Shown here piece after piece: positions 40,356 through 53,130 of a stretch of DNA of 64,000 nucleotides. The translations under genes were made by a program, and so were the position numbers. How positions within the stretch are numbered: the stretch's first letter is position 1; every line of letters starts with the position of its first letter. Source of the DNA: Progne subis subis (taxonomy: Eukaryota > Chordata > Aves > Passeriformes > Hirundinidae); assembly GCA_022316685.1 (NCBI GenBank), contig JAKJHU010000053.1, forward strand, positions 2,845,636-2,909,635, given 5' to 3'. Below the pieces are notes generated by a model. That model did not search any database, had not been told where the DNA came from, and saw only the letters and a list, made by a program, of their open reading frames with translations.

Positions 40356-41778
40356 AACAGCCTATACCTCATGATTCTGGCTTTCCCTCCCCGGGCTATA
40401 ATTTAGCCTATTGCTCCTTTGCTCCAGAGGACAATAAACATTTATTATGTTAAACACATAACTGTGCTGCACAAAAGCACCCTTCTTTCCCAGGTCCACT
40501 CCTTGCACAGCTGTGCAGCCCAGGAGGATGGGGCTGCTGAAGCGGGCTCCCCTTTCATGCCGAAGATTACTCGGCTTGGACACAAAGCACATCCCTGGCT
40601 TCACCCAGAGCTGCAGCGTGCTGGATGTGTTCATACTGAACGTGAAGGCAAATCCCATGAGACTCAGAGCTCTTGGATGGGGCCGCTGGCCCACCAGCAC
40701 CCGACAAACAGCGTTTAGCATGTGCCCAGGTACGGGAGCAGCTCCTGCAGAGATTGCGTGATTCAGGCAGGCTACACCACCTAAAAAGTATCTCCTCTTT
40801 TTAATTCAGCAGCCTTGCTAAGAGGTTTACTGGGAAATTTTCAATCCCACCAGAATTATGTGTAGGAGAGATTCTTATTACAAGATGAATATTGCAGTCA
40901 TGTGAGTCGTACTGGAGCAGAGCTGGCCCTGCCCCCTCCGAGCACCTCAGCTGCTGTAAGAGCAGAGATTTAGGAGATTTGCCTCTGCTAGTGGGCTGTG
41001 GTTCAGGGATTGCTCTCCTCTTCTTCAGTGCTAGTACCTGCTGCAGCCCTCCAGCTTTGTGCTTAGGGCAGGAAAATGGAAAATAATTATAAAAACCAAG
41101 GGGACTCACACTAAAAAGATTTAAAATCTAATACAACTTTAAAGGAAACCAATTTGGACATCTGTCTGCAATTGTCAACAATCATTTCTAAATGTAAGTT
41201 TTCAGGTTTAATCCTTAAGACTAAGACACACAGCTGGATTTTTCCTTTGAAGCATAATATGTGTGGAAGCTGAGATTCCCATGCAGCAACATGGCTCCAG
41301 AAGGTAAAATTTTAATAAAAATGTTACCAACATGAAGACATTCATAAGCAAACACTGCAACCACCTCCTGTCCAGTGCTTTCTATTAACACATCAGTGAA
41401 GAATTTACCAAATAACCTCTGGATAAAAGTGTCATTCGCTGCAGCTTTACAACCAACAGCCCTGGGTGTGTGCATGATCTTGGGGAATGGCCATTCCCAT
41501 TTCGCCCACAGAAACTGCATCAATACAGAGCTGTCACCGCCTAACTCAACATCTTCAGACTAGCTCTTTTCAGACAGCACTGGAAAGCAAAACCAAACAA
41601 AAATGAATGATCATCTGCCTTCTCCTCCTCTCTTGATCCAATGAGGAAACTATTTCCCAAACCACCTGGATTATTGGTCTCCGAACCGTTGCAGATGCCC
41701 AGTTTTAACACTATCCATTAGGTTAATTAGAACTGGGCAAGTAGATGATGAGTATGAATCCAGGAAAGGAACGACAGC

Positions 41779-41820
41779 ATTTATTTGAGAACTCCCTGCC
41801 AGGCTCTGCGAAGGAGACAG
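41779..41820 (-). mobile_element. Possible L2 LINE 3'-end fragment
   Basis: CATTTATTTGAGAACTCCCT followed by GCCAGGCTCTGCGAAGGAGA resembles the reverse complement of the L2 3' end (CATTTATTGAGCACCTACT, then GTGCCAGGCACTGTGCTAGG). The fragment is short and diverged. Confidence 0.3.
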
Positions 41821-44800
41821 CTGCCCAAGGTCTTCTCATAGCCCTCCTCCGCCAACAGACACCAGATTAATTTGAGCTGGACTGGACCCCCACTCGTCAT
41901 GTTCAGCAGACCCTGGGTAATCAGATGGAGAAGCTACAGGATGACCACACCTCCTGTCACCCCCATCATGTAACAGCAACTCTGTGCATGAAGGAAACAT
42001 CAAATATTCATTAGGTAAACAATAAGAATGTGGTAATCTCAAAACATGGAGAAATACTAGAAGCTGTCTCTGGTGTTTATTAGATTGACCCTTTTAACTT
42101 TATTATCAAGTCTGCCCATCAACCCTTCTCCCTCTGTCTCAGGTCTTGTGTTTCTACATTTTAGGGAAAAAAAGTCTCTGTAGGACTGCCTGTCCCCACT
42201 GGTGGACACCCTCACCCACCACAGAAGGCAAACCACAGGAGGCACATATTTAAAGACCTAATAGAAGGGATTAGGAACACCTTAAAAAAGGACAGCATAT
42301 AAATTTCCTTACAAATGGAGGCTGTAGGAGAAAAAATATGGAAGGAAGCCTATGGTTCACATCTGCAAAGCATCTGGCTTCCTATCCTCACTCATTCAAG
42401 GGCAGTGAAGTGCACTCACCTACTTTCTATGGGAAAGGGTCACCAAGCTTTTCTCTTCTGATATACAGTAAGTCAAGAAAGAAGCTCTCATTGTTGTGCC
42501 TTGATTAAATATGGCATTAACTGACCTCATCTTCTGTACAAGAAGGTGGTGAATGGGGCAGCCCCCCATTTACAGCCAACATATAATCTGTCTTTTCCAA
42601 TTAGATATGCTTTGCAACAAGTGTGGTGGATCCATTTATTTCCATACTGCAATAATGCAGATAAATCCAACTTTGGCTGCAGTCCCACTGCTTTCAAAGA
42701 TGGGGCTCTTCATTTCCAATCGCTGCCCTTTTTTTTTTTTTTTTCCCTTCCACCCCCCTCTCCCCTTTCTGCTGCAAAATGTCACCAATTTACTTTAGCC
42801 TGGGGGCCCATTTCGAGTTTTACCACCAATATATGAGAAATGCATTTTTCAAGCTGTTACCACTTAACTGTACTGATATCAGCCACTCAGGGGACACAAT
42901 ATTGTTTACACATCCTGCTCTATGGAATAAGCACGGATGCCAAAACTCTGCCTGGGTTGTGAAGGAGACGTTTACTCTCTGTTTTATGAGATTTCCTCGA
43001 TTTGTGGCTGCCTCAATGGTCGTAAAAACAGCTGTAAATCAAAAGAGCACCACAAAATTGCAATAACAACTGTCGAACTCAGCTCTAAAAAGCATAACTC
43101 CCAGCACCAGAAGGTGGAAGGCTTTTCTCTGATTTAATACCAGGTGTGGGGGAGCCCTATCAAGTCTATGTGCAGCAGCACTGTGTCTGCCCACAGCCAA
43201 ACCCCTCTATTTTGGCTGCTCCCCTATCACTCGCCCCTACTCTGCCCCACGTAGTTCCTTCCGTTCCCTTTCCTTCTCCTCTCTGGAAAACAGAAGTCTT
43301 TTTCAAATGCCTGGAGAACGCTTACACAAATAACTGCTGAATGCACAGCCCTGTTTAAAGCATTAAATAGACAGAAAGTGAGCGAGCGCTGAACACGGCC
43401 GTGCTCTGAATTGTGGCGGCTCTGCAGGACGGCGATGGCTTTAGCAGATGACCTCAGCCTGTCACCTTGCTGCTGGCCTGCCCGGGAGAGCCCAAATTCC
43501 TGCACAGGCTCTCAGCCCAGTTTTTAGGGAGTGGAGTGAAGGAAGAGAGGGCTGGTGAGACATGAGTTATTAACAACCGTCTTCTGGGAGCTGATTCGAG
43601 CTAAAATGGTTCCAGGACAGGCAGATCCATTTGAGCCTCCAGCGAGGACCGGCCAAGCAGCAGATGCATGAATTCAGGAGTTTCTGTTACTCTGTGCCAC
43701 TGGCTATAGTCCAAACCAAGCGAGAGTTTCACCCGTGGGTAAAACAGCCTTCCTGGATTTTTCCATGCCCCATTCCAGTTGCTTTCACAAACAATCTTCT
43801 CATCCTTGTCTCCAGAAATCCTAAAAGACTCTCGGTTCCTGCATCTCGCCGCCCCCTGCAATCTAAGACTAACTTGGACAACAACAAACTCCCTTCAGCA
43901 CCTCCCAGCCCTGAGAAACCAGCTGTGGCACCAAGAGCCACACTATAAACCCTGGGCCAAGAGAATTACCCAGGCTCTTTGTGCCCTCTGTCAAAAGCAC
44001 AAAAAGCTTTCCTGGCCTCACCAACCAGGCCTTCATCCTCTTTTTCAAACCTCCTCTTAAATCAGACTTCTTTCATGGCATCTAAGCAACCAAACTTTCT
44101 CCATTACAGAAAGAGGTCTGTATGTGAATAAGCCAATGTACGTGAAGAAATGATGAGGTTTCTGGAAGTAAGTTTAGCTGGTGCTCATCTCAGTGTTTCT
44201 ACCATTTGCAGCAGACTAAAATACACCTGAGTTCCAGTGGGTTACTGTATTTCTGCCTGGCGGTGTGTTTTTCCAGATGCACATCCTAATTATGCTGTTC
44301 AAGCAAATGCCCTGTGGAGCGGGGTAGTAGAAGAGAAAACCTCTTTACAGTCACCATCATGCTGTGATCCATTCTGGACAGGAACTCCCCCCTGCATTGA
44401 GAGGACAATTTAATTTCCATGGACCACTTGATGTGAAGTGAAAAGGATCTATATTCTTTTGTCTGAACCCCACAAAATGTCAGCCCTTCTTTCCCCATTC
44501 TTCTAGTAGACGTGTACATTCACATTCTTGAGAAAATCCCCAATAGACAGGAACAGTCTTTCACTTCCAATACATTATGCCTCCCTGCTATAATCTTCTC
44601 CTTCTGGTACAATGCCTCTTGACTTTCCTTTGACTCTTTTCTTTGCAATTTTTTCCTTTATGAATACAATCAGAGAGACAAAACAAAACAAAAAATCCCC
44701 CAAACCTAAATGGACAAAAAATGTCATTCAGAGCCTTTGCCAATGATGTTACTGGCAGTTCCAGTTGAGAAACCATCTGTACAGACATGAACTGATCTGA

Positions 44801-45753
44801 CATAGGGAACAGCTAGTTTTATTTCAAAAAGCTGTGTGTTCTCAATGTTCTGGGTACCGGAACTCCACAGGCCAGCTGAAGCTAATAGGTTGAATATGTG
44901 ATCAGCTACACCCAAGCAGCTCTTCCCAATTTATTTCTTTTGTACTACAGTGAATATTTGGGTGGGGTTGCAAAAACTATTAAAGCAGTCGAATGCATAC
45001 CATGCCAACTGCTGACCACAGAAAACAGGCCATTTCCTCATGCACAAACTGTAAGAAACATCTCCAGTAATTGGCTTGTATCAGTAACCAGCTATTTCCA
45101 ACAAAAACGTGGTTCTGCTCCATTTGGAGTCTGGCGGTTCTCAAGGAGGACGGAAGGCTGTAAGTGCAGATGCATGACTTGTACTGGGAAGGTGTGTAGC
45201 AGGACCTGCCATCTAACAGCAGTTGCTTTGATGAGGCCTAATTGCAGGGCAATTACTAGGTTAATTTTCCATATATACCAGTACAATTTCACCCATAAAG
45301 TTTCATTTGCCTGTGGCGAGCGGTAGATATCTGTCTGTTTAGTGTTCTAGAACTCTCTACTGTATTTGCTCATGGACCTGTGAATTGCAGAGCACCACTG
45401 ACCTGGCTTTGCTCTTCTCCCTTCATGGTGATGTCTGAAATGTTTTTTCAGCCACTGACTAATGCCTGCCATGCTCAGCCACCAGCTGAAGAGTATCCAG
45501 CACACTCACAGACATGGCCTGCCTTGTTGTAGCCACAGGCACGGCCATGGCTCTGGGCAGGAGAGCTGTCCAGAGGAGGAGGAACGTCACTGGTGTGTGT
45601 TCAACCACCGGCTGTGCACGGGAGATGCTTTTGGAAGGAACAGGAGAGCAAGCTGTACTCTACCTTTCTTTGGCTGATCATCTGCTCATTGGCCAAGGCA
45701 TCAACAACTCTGTTCAGCTGTCAGGTCGTTTACCCCCCGGACAACTGCACCTC

Positions 45754-45777
45754 CAGGAGCCCAGAGCTGGGCTCCTG
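45754..45777. repeat. Perfect GC-rich 11-bp inverted repeat with a 2-base spacer
   Basis: The arm CAGGAGCCCAG (45754-45764) is followed by AG and the exact reverse complement CTGGGCTCCTG (45767-45777). The arms are GC-rich enough for a stable stem in RNA or single-stranded DNA. In practice the loop would open by one or two pairs. Confidence 0.9.
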
Positions 45778-48700
45778 TGCCTTGGTCCTGGCCCATCTCC
45801 CTTTGGACTCTCTGGGGCAGGAGAGGCTGAAGGCACTTCCCTTTCCCTGCCTCTCTTCCAAAGTCCCACAACAGCTAACAGCTCATTTCACCAGAGTTTA
45901 TTTCTGAACTGGAAGCACAAACAGCATTGTAAGACACCTTTGTGATTTTAGCCCAGACATGACTGTGCCTGCTTAGTAAGGAGATGAAAAGCTTACAGCG
46001 AAGAAAGAGGCAGAATAATCCTGCATGTTAAATACACAGTGACTAACACTTTCCTGGTGACAATCTCCTTGTAGTCTCTGCAGAGGGATGTGTGTAATGA
46101 TCCTCCAGAGACACTATCTCGAAAATGCACAAAAGGCTCTGATCAGACCTCAGCATCTCCTGATTAGCTTAGCGAGAGCGGTGGAAGGGACATCAATTTT
46201 CTAGAAAGTGCATTCAGAAAAGCACTTGATCAAATGCTTAGCTCCATGTATGTGCTTAATCTTACTATAGCTGAAGCACTTTCCTAAACTAATGCCTTGC
46301 TTATTCCTTCTGTGAAAAATAAAATGGTGGAAAGGTCTCCAAAAACAGAAATGTACAGTCAACAGTTTAAGACAATTCTGAATTTCTGTGGCTTTCAGCT
46401 TATCTGTAAAACATTTGGAAGTGCTGACTCTAGCAAACTGGAGGAAGAAATTAATAGAAAATAAAGCAAAATAGCCAGAATGGATGAGGGTATGCTATCA
46501 TAAACATAGCCTAGCTTAGTGCAAAGCAAATGTAGGTATCTGTTGTTGAGTACAATCTTCCTGGGATAATTTTTTTTTCCTTTGCTAAAACACTACCAGA
46601 TACACCTCGACAAATCTGGCATGCTGCAGCCAATTCATCAGCTTCTCTACATGGAGCAGACTGCAGAAAATGGAATTTTGTTTTCCCGTTTGCCTCCCTG
46701 TCTCAGTGCTGCTGCTCTCCCCATGAACACATTTGCAAGCCCTTTCCCTGTGCCCTGGCTGTGGCAGGCTCCTGGACTTGGAGCAGATGGCTGATGGAGC
46801 TGGGACTGCTGCTTCCTACGCACTTCAGCGCCTCCAGTCAGACCTTGGTGTCTCCCGCCTAGCTCTGCAAGAACACAAAGCAAAAGGTGCAGCAGTTCTA
46901 CACCCAATGAGCCAAAACCACTTTTTAAGCTCATTTAAAATAGCTGTTTGACTAGGTATTTCTCAAAATAGGCATTTTTAAGCACAAGCTAAATGAGAAC
47001 AGCAAAAAATAATCTAAGGTACCTAAATACTTTGAACTTTTAATTTCCCCCCCAAACATGTCTGTTGATACTTTATCATTTTGGACAATGCAATTTTGTG
47101 CAAGACCATAAGCACAATTCTACCAGACTAAGCTCCTCTCTAGCATGACCAAGGAAATGTTTGGTTTTCTACATCTACCCCAAAGCTTTCAGGTCCCAAG
47201 ACTTACTGCTGTATGCAAGTAATGCAAAGAAATCAATCCCTATGCCTCTACCCTAATCTCCAGACACGTAATTCCAGAGCCCCAAGTCCTCCTCGAGCAA
47301 CAGAGAGCAGCCTGAAGCATGTTCTGAGCTGGGTACTCACAATGAACCACTGTGGGTTTTGTTGTCTTTATTATGAACACTTCAGGGCAATGACCACCTT
47401 TAATTTGTGCCTTCCATAACATCAAACATGATATTAAAACCTCAGAAATAGTTGTGCTTGTGCATGATCTCCTGAAGGCTTTTTTTCTCTAAACCACTTC
47501 CAGCATGTACAGACAAAAGAAATAATGTCATCCTGCCTCCAACACTCCCAGCCATCAGAGGCAACATTAACCATAACTTTGCTTCTGTTCTACATGAGCG
47601 TTTCAGTGCATTACAAATAAGCACCTTATTCAAAGCTCTCTCCCCAATTTATTTCACTCCAAAAAAAGGAGACAGATGGTAGAAGACAGAGGGTTTTACA
47701 GTAAGAAGGGTTGGATTTTTTTTTTCCTCTTCATTTGTTCCCTGTGCTGTTTCTTATCCTTGGGGACCTGGAGTTTCTTTTGATAGCACTGTGCTGCCTA
47801 ATAAACGCGCATACAAGCACAGTCACGAGTATACATCTATCACCAAAGAGCCCTTCTTGTCTCCACTCCCCACAAAGTTGATTAATGATTACGTGTTTAA
47901 CACATACATTATACATGGGAGGGGGAGACCAAGAGGGTAAATCCAAGCCCCTGTATACATTTACATATATTTACATACTCACATATAAAAAGCAGAGGAA
48001 AGCAAAAGAGGGCTATTCCCACTGGGACAAAAAATCCATTTTGGTAAACATACCTCCTAGCCTCCATTTTTAAAAATACAAAGGCAAAGAAAGGCTATAC
48101 CTGGTCCAAGGAAGAAACTGAAGCTCGAGTAAGCAGCCTCGTTTGGTTCCTGCAGTTCAATCCCGACGTGGAACTGCTAACTGTGTCATCAGCAGTTGCA
48201 TTACTTATGGTTTGTAAATGGGATCTAACAGCTGAAACCCAGTTTTGAGAGAAAGGAAAGGGGTTTAAGTTTTAAGGGAGCTCCTGGTTTGTATTATTAA
48301 TTTGTACAGCCAAAACCCCAGTTCATCTACAATAGATCAGGTAATTAATCCAATTAAATGGCACCTTTATGTACAAAGAAAAAAAAGTCTGTCCTGTCAG
48401 ATCAGTCAATACCTAGAGGTACTGGGAGCATTTAATGGACTCAGCATGTGGTGACTACAGATCAACCACAAAGCCAGGCCTGACCCCTAAACACAGATGA
48501 AGAAGAGATGTGGAAGGGAACAACATGGCAAACTTCCTTCTCCATCCTTCCAGGCAGAGCCAACCCTTGGACTTGGATAGCTGCCCACGTAAAATAAAGC
48601 TGCCTGAAGGCTGCTTTAATCATGCTGACTGCCAGTGGTCTCAAGCAATTGTTCCAGCAGCTGGGGGAGCAGTGCCATGGTAAAGGACTCCCCTGACTAA

Positions 48701-51700
48701 GTCCCTTCTGGCAGCTGGGACAAAGCTGGCACTGAAACCGCTATTGTGGCTCTCTGCTCTCCAAAGTGTCCCTGCGCAGAGTTAATCTTCCAGCCACCCG
48801 CTCTGCTGGTTTTCAGACATCTTTGCAAGGTTCAGACTTAATATGGGGCTCTTGTGGCACACCAGTGGCATTAACCTCTGCTGAACTGATCCATCCCAGC
48901 TTTCTGCCCACCCAGCTCCACCAGCTGCAGCCACAGCACAAGTGCTGGTGAAGACAAGGTGAGAGCAGTGGCCACTGACAGTGTTTTTAAAACATATTTG
49001 CCTAGTATCAATCCTAAAGAGTGTGAGGGATAAACTGAGGGATCAACTGATGGAATGTTAGGAAAGAAAACCTTCCATACACAGGGCTGGTTACAGTCCT
49101 AAGGCTGGGGCAGCTGGCCAGACAGAGAGCTCAACTACTAAGAAGGCACAAATAAGGAAGTCTATTTTTTTTTCAAGTATTTCTTACCCTAACCTTTTGA
49201 CTCTGAATCATGACTACTGACTACAACTTTACACTTTCTATTACAGTAAGGCTCAGGGCTGGCACTAAGGAAGTCACTTTCTTCCACATCATCCCTTCAA
49301 ATATAAACATTTTCTTTAGCTGTACAAGAGTGGAAGAGATTTGTCTTGAATTTTTCAAACAGAAAAATTCACACCTGTTCAGGAAGTCCCAGCTAAGACA
49401 CTCCATTGAAATTCAGATAATTGCCAGCAAGTGTTGTCACATCTGTATCCCTTCCTTTGCTCCCTGAACTCTCCAAGTCCTTGCAGACCAGGTTCTTTCA
49501 ATACACTTCATCATACCACAAACTGATGTGGATGTAGACAATTGCCACAAATCCTGGTATAAATATGCAGCAGCCACTGTAAAGTATTCAGTTCTTTTGT
49601 GCTGAAATGAAGCAATCCAGGGTGGAACTGGAGTCATAATCTATGGCAGCACATCCTTCTGGTGTGCAAGGCCACCACACATCAACACCAGCTGTAGGGC
49701 CCGGGCTTGCACCAGCTTGGCACACGTGTTTTCATGGGCTCATTTTATCTCTGTCTCATACAAACCCAAGCATACTTCTTTTGTATTACTACTGCAGCAT
49801 TTTGTGGTGGATATTTTCCATCTATCTGGGCTACAGCCAGGAGATCTAGTTTTTATAACAGGGAAGTAATTAATAAAGAAATACAGCTCAAGCAAAGCAC
49901 TCTTTGTTCACCTCCACTAGTACAAACATATACTTGATCTCAGCCAGGGCTTATCTGTTTCCCAAAACCATTTTCACACAGTGGAAAGAAGAGCATGGTA
50001 AAATATAAAAAATACTAAGCTATCCTTTCCCAGTCTAGAGGGAGTGAGCCATATTTGGCTTGTCTGAGTTCATATCTAGGTGGCCTCTGAACCAGATCAA
50101 GACTTCTGAGATGACAGGTAAGAATTTAGATACCTTTTGATTCTGAGAGAGGGAAAACGATCACATTAAAGGTGTTATGGCTCAAGTGAGATACCACGTC
50201 CCTTCTACCCCTCCTTGGCAGATGACAGAGTGCTGTGTTCCAAAGGCAGCAGTGGCTCATGCCATGACCACAGGTTATGGTGTCAAACATGAATTAAGTG
50301 ACGTATGGCTGACAATGCTGCCTGCTTCATTATCTTGCCTACACATGGGGTTTGAAAAGCACTATAATCAAATTCACTTTCATCTTCCCTGCTTCTAGAT
50401 TTCAAGTTCTTTTACTTCAAACTGACACTTACTCTGGAGACTGTTCAACAATGCACAGCTGAAGCCTCAAGACTCTGCTGTCTCCAGAGGCAAACCTCTT
50501 ACACAACTCTGGCAGCAGAAAAATGACTCAACTTGCAGACTCTGGAGACTTTGGGGTTGAAGAAATGACAAACCATGCATGAAAACACCATGATCGCTCT
50601 TTGCACGTTTTAAAACAGGGAGGTATCACAGAACAAAAACTGAAAAGCCAACAAGAGACTTACTGAAGGGTGTGCAGCACAACGAAAAGTACCACAGCTA
50701 CTAAACAGGTACCAGCACTCCTGCACCTGGCCTGAAGACAAGGCTGCACCTCCAGTCCAAATGAGATTTTAAAATCAAAGAGATTTTGAACTATCTTAAG
50801 GCACAGATGTCATGAAAATACGAGGCATGACTCGAAGATCTCCAAATATTGTTTAAAACAAAGATTTTGCTCTCTAGAGTAACTTTAGGGAGCTGGTATC
50901 TTTGTTGTACCATCTTGTCTTGTACCATATAAAACTGCAGGTGGGATAAGGGCCATCTTCATCCTGCTGTTGGGTAGGTAGCAGGAACGATGCCCCCCCA
51001 GTAACCACACCTAAGACACATTTCAAGAGGCAGCAGTGGAAAGCAGGGCACGAGAGAGATAAAGGACTACGTCAAGTTGATGCAGAGAAAAAACCTGGGG
51101 TTATCAGATTCACGGTTTGGGATTATTTCACATTGTACAGAGAGAGATGCTTGTGAATTCACATTAAACAAACACAAGGAAGTGATCCTTCAGCCGTTTG
51201 GGATGCTGCCTTGGAGGGAGTGATGCGGGTGAGCACAAGGCGACCAAGAGAAGCAAATTCAACCCTTCCCTGGTGTCTAAGCTTTGGAGGGAATGACAGC
51301 ACATGCACATGCCAGTGTGGCTGCACCTCTGCTCTCCTCAGCCATGAGAAGCAGAGCCCCAGATTGACACAGGGACCTTCTTCACTGCACAGAGACAAAC
51401 TGAGTGCATGAAAACATGGGCGGGGAAAAAATTAAGCGTCTCATGAGACAGGAGGAGCACAAGTTCCCCTGCTGTTAAGTGGCTTGGGTGGGCAGTGGAT
51501 CCAGTTCTCTGCACCAGAATGAAATGAAACCAAACTAGTAAGAAACAAGGAGCATACAATGGAGCATTGCTGCTGAGATATCCAAGAGACCACGCAAGGT
51601 TTAAAGATCACAGATTAGAGCACAGTACAACATGACAGAGTCAGCAAGGTACTCCAGTGCAGAAGTGACTCAAACCTTGACACTTTGACTTTGAAATTCC

Positions 51701-52599
51701 TGTTCAAATATGAGTTTCTCTATGGCTATAAAAGCAATGAAAAAAATTCATAGCCACATCTCAAAAACCCCCGATCGGCAGCACAGAATCCTTTTTTCCC
51801 TACCATGTTTGTACAGAACCTAGTGGGGTGAAATCCTAGTCTGCCACCCAGGCTTTCAGGTACAACTAGAATGCAGAGAGCAATAAAAACATCCACCCTT
51901 GAAATAACAATCTTGAAAAAAACATTGCCCTTGGTACTGCAGATACCTGTGTAATAATCTCCACCATAAACTGCAAATGTTACCATTGCACCAGGAATTG
52001 CTGGAAATATTCAGTGGTACTGTTATACCTGGGTTTAGTTTTATTAGCAGTCCAGACATGTGGTAATGAAGAACCCATTCAATTCTCTATCTCTGCTAGT
52101 GGTACACTTCATGGGCTCATGGAAAGCACACATAAATCCGTTATCTCTGACAGGAATGGACACATGTGTGCATGTCCCAGATTTGCAAATTGCATTGCAG
52201 CGAATGCAGCCTTCGTGTCACTCAACTGCATAGCTTAGAATTTTACATTTTAATTTTTTTGATGTCTGGGGAGATTAAAATGAGAACTGGCAGCATGTGC
52301 AAGGGATACTGCACTTTGAATGCCTTATCTATAGTGATTCAGGCTTCCTGGAGCTCCAGATGAAGCAGGTTTTTCACGATGGAAGAAACCACATTACATT
52401 GCTCCCTAGGAAGTGAAACAAAACAATAAAGGATGGTTAATCTCTTCTCTAATTCTGCTCTGTGGGACAACTCCTTCAGCAAGCAGCGCCTGGCTGTATC
52501 TACCTGGGAGGGGGTCATTTTACTCCGGCTTCCTCTTCTGCTTCCCTCTGTCCCTGGGAGCGCTCTGTCTCCCTGCTGCATCTTTCAATGGCTTTATCA

Positions 52600-53130
52600 G
52601 AGCTTGCACCAACTCAAGCGTGAGAAGTAGCTCTGGGCCCAGCAGGGAGAGGTGGGGGAGTGTGTCTGTGTGTGCCGCGGGGTGTGGGGGGGAGAGAGGG
52701 GAAGACGAGGGAGGAAATGTTATTCTGTCCTTTGTCTTTTCAACAATTTCTTTTTAATGCAACTTGCGGAGCAGCATATAATTAGGGGTCTTGCAGAGCA
52801 GGCTTAAACTCAGGAGTAACCCTTCTAACGACCTCAGCAACGGATAATCAGGTGCGCGGCTGTGGGGCGCAGCACGGCTCCCCACCCGCCGCGCCGCTCG
52901 GCCTCGTAATTAGAAGCCTCCACACTCCGCTGCATAAAGGCAGATTGCAAGGACAGCGTGAAGCCCTTGTTTGAAGCTGGGGGCACAAAGATTGCAGTGC
53001 CTCTGATGGATGGAGACAAAGACTCCGATACTGGAACGCTTCCAGCAGCCTCCGAATACTCGCTGCGTTTCTGATGGACATTTTCAGGATTTCTTAGAGC
53101 GGCAAGGTTTATTCTCCCCGCTCTCCCCTC
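52600..53130. promoter_or_regulatory. Candidate regulatory region: G-rich tract, CpG cluster and homeodomain-type sites
   Basis: In order there are a G-quadruplex-prone tract (52679-52711), a stretch with TTTTTAATGCAAC and ATATAATTAGGGG (about 52750-52787), a dense CpG cluster (GTGCGCGGC...CCGCCGCGCCGCTCGGCC, about 52852-52905), then CGTAATTAG and a GC-balanced tail. The layout fits an orphan CpG island enhancer. A minus-strand open frame of 176 codons (52834-53364) crosses it, but its sequence has no domain I recognise and no clear splice sites. Confidence 0.33.
52679..52711 (+). other. Canonical G-quadruplex motif on the plus strand
   Basis: The G runs are 4 (52679-52682), 7 (52686-52692), 4 (52698-52701) and 3 (52709-52711), separated by loops of 3, 5 and 7 bases. 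This meets the standard four-run rule. It lies on the strand opposite to FBRSL1 transcription. Confidence 0.8.

Larger units (their letters stand above)
40040..40365 (+). mobile_element. Candidate poly(A)-tailed retroposed segment flanked by a direct repeat
   Basis: AAATTAACACCCTAT (40040-40054) recurs with one mismatch as AAATTAACAGCCTAT (40351-40365), directly after a run of 47 A bases (40307-40353). Between them lie about 250 nt of unidentified sequence. A short direct repeat around a segment ending in poly(A) is the mark of LINE-1-type target-primed retroposition. The inserted sequence lacks an obvious AATAAA signal and I cannot name its source, so chance remains possible. Confidence 0.35.
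40366..52600 (-). other. Long FBRSL1 intron, fourth part
   Basis: No exon was recognised here. The stretch holds a possible L2 fragment (41.8 kb), a 16-base T run (42729-42744) and the perfect GC-rich hairpin at 45754-45777. Open frames reach about 149 codons without recognisable content. The rest is plain single-copy sequence in which I see nothing specific. Confidence 0.5.

Noticed and set aside
42729..42744. T run read as the poly(A) tail of a minus-strand retroposon.
   Set aside because: No flanking direct repeat or recognisable inserted sequence was found; simple sequence is enough.
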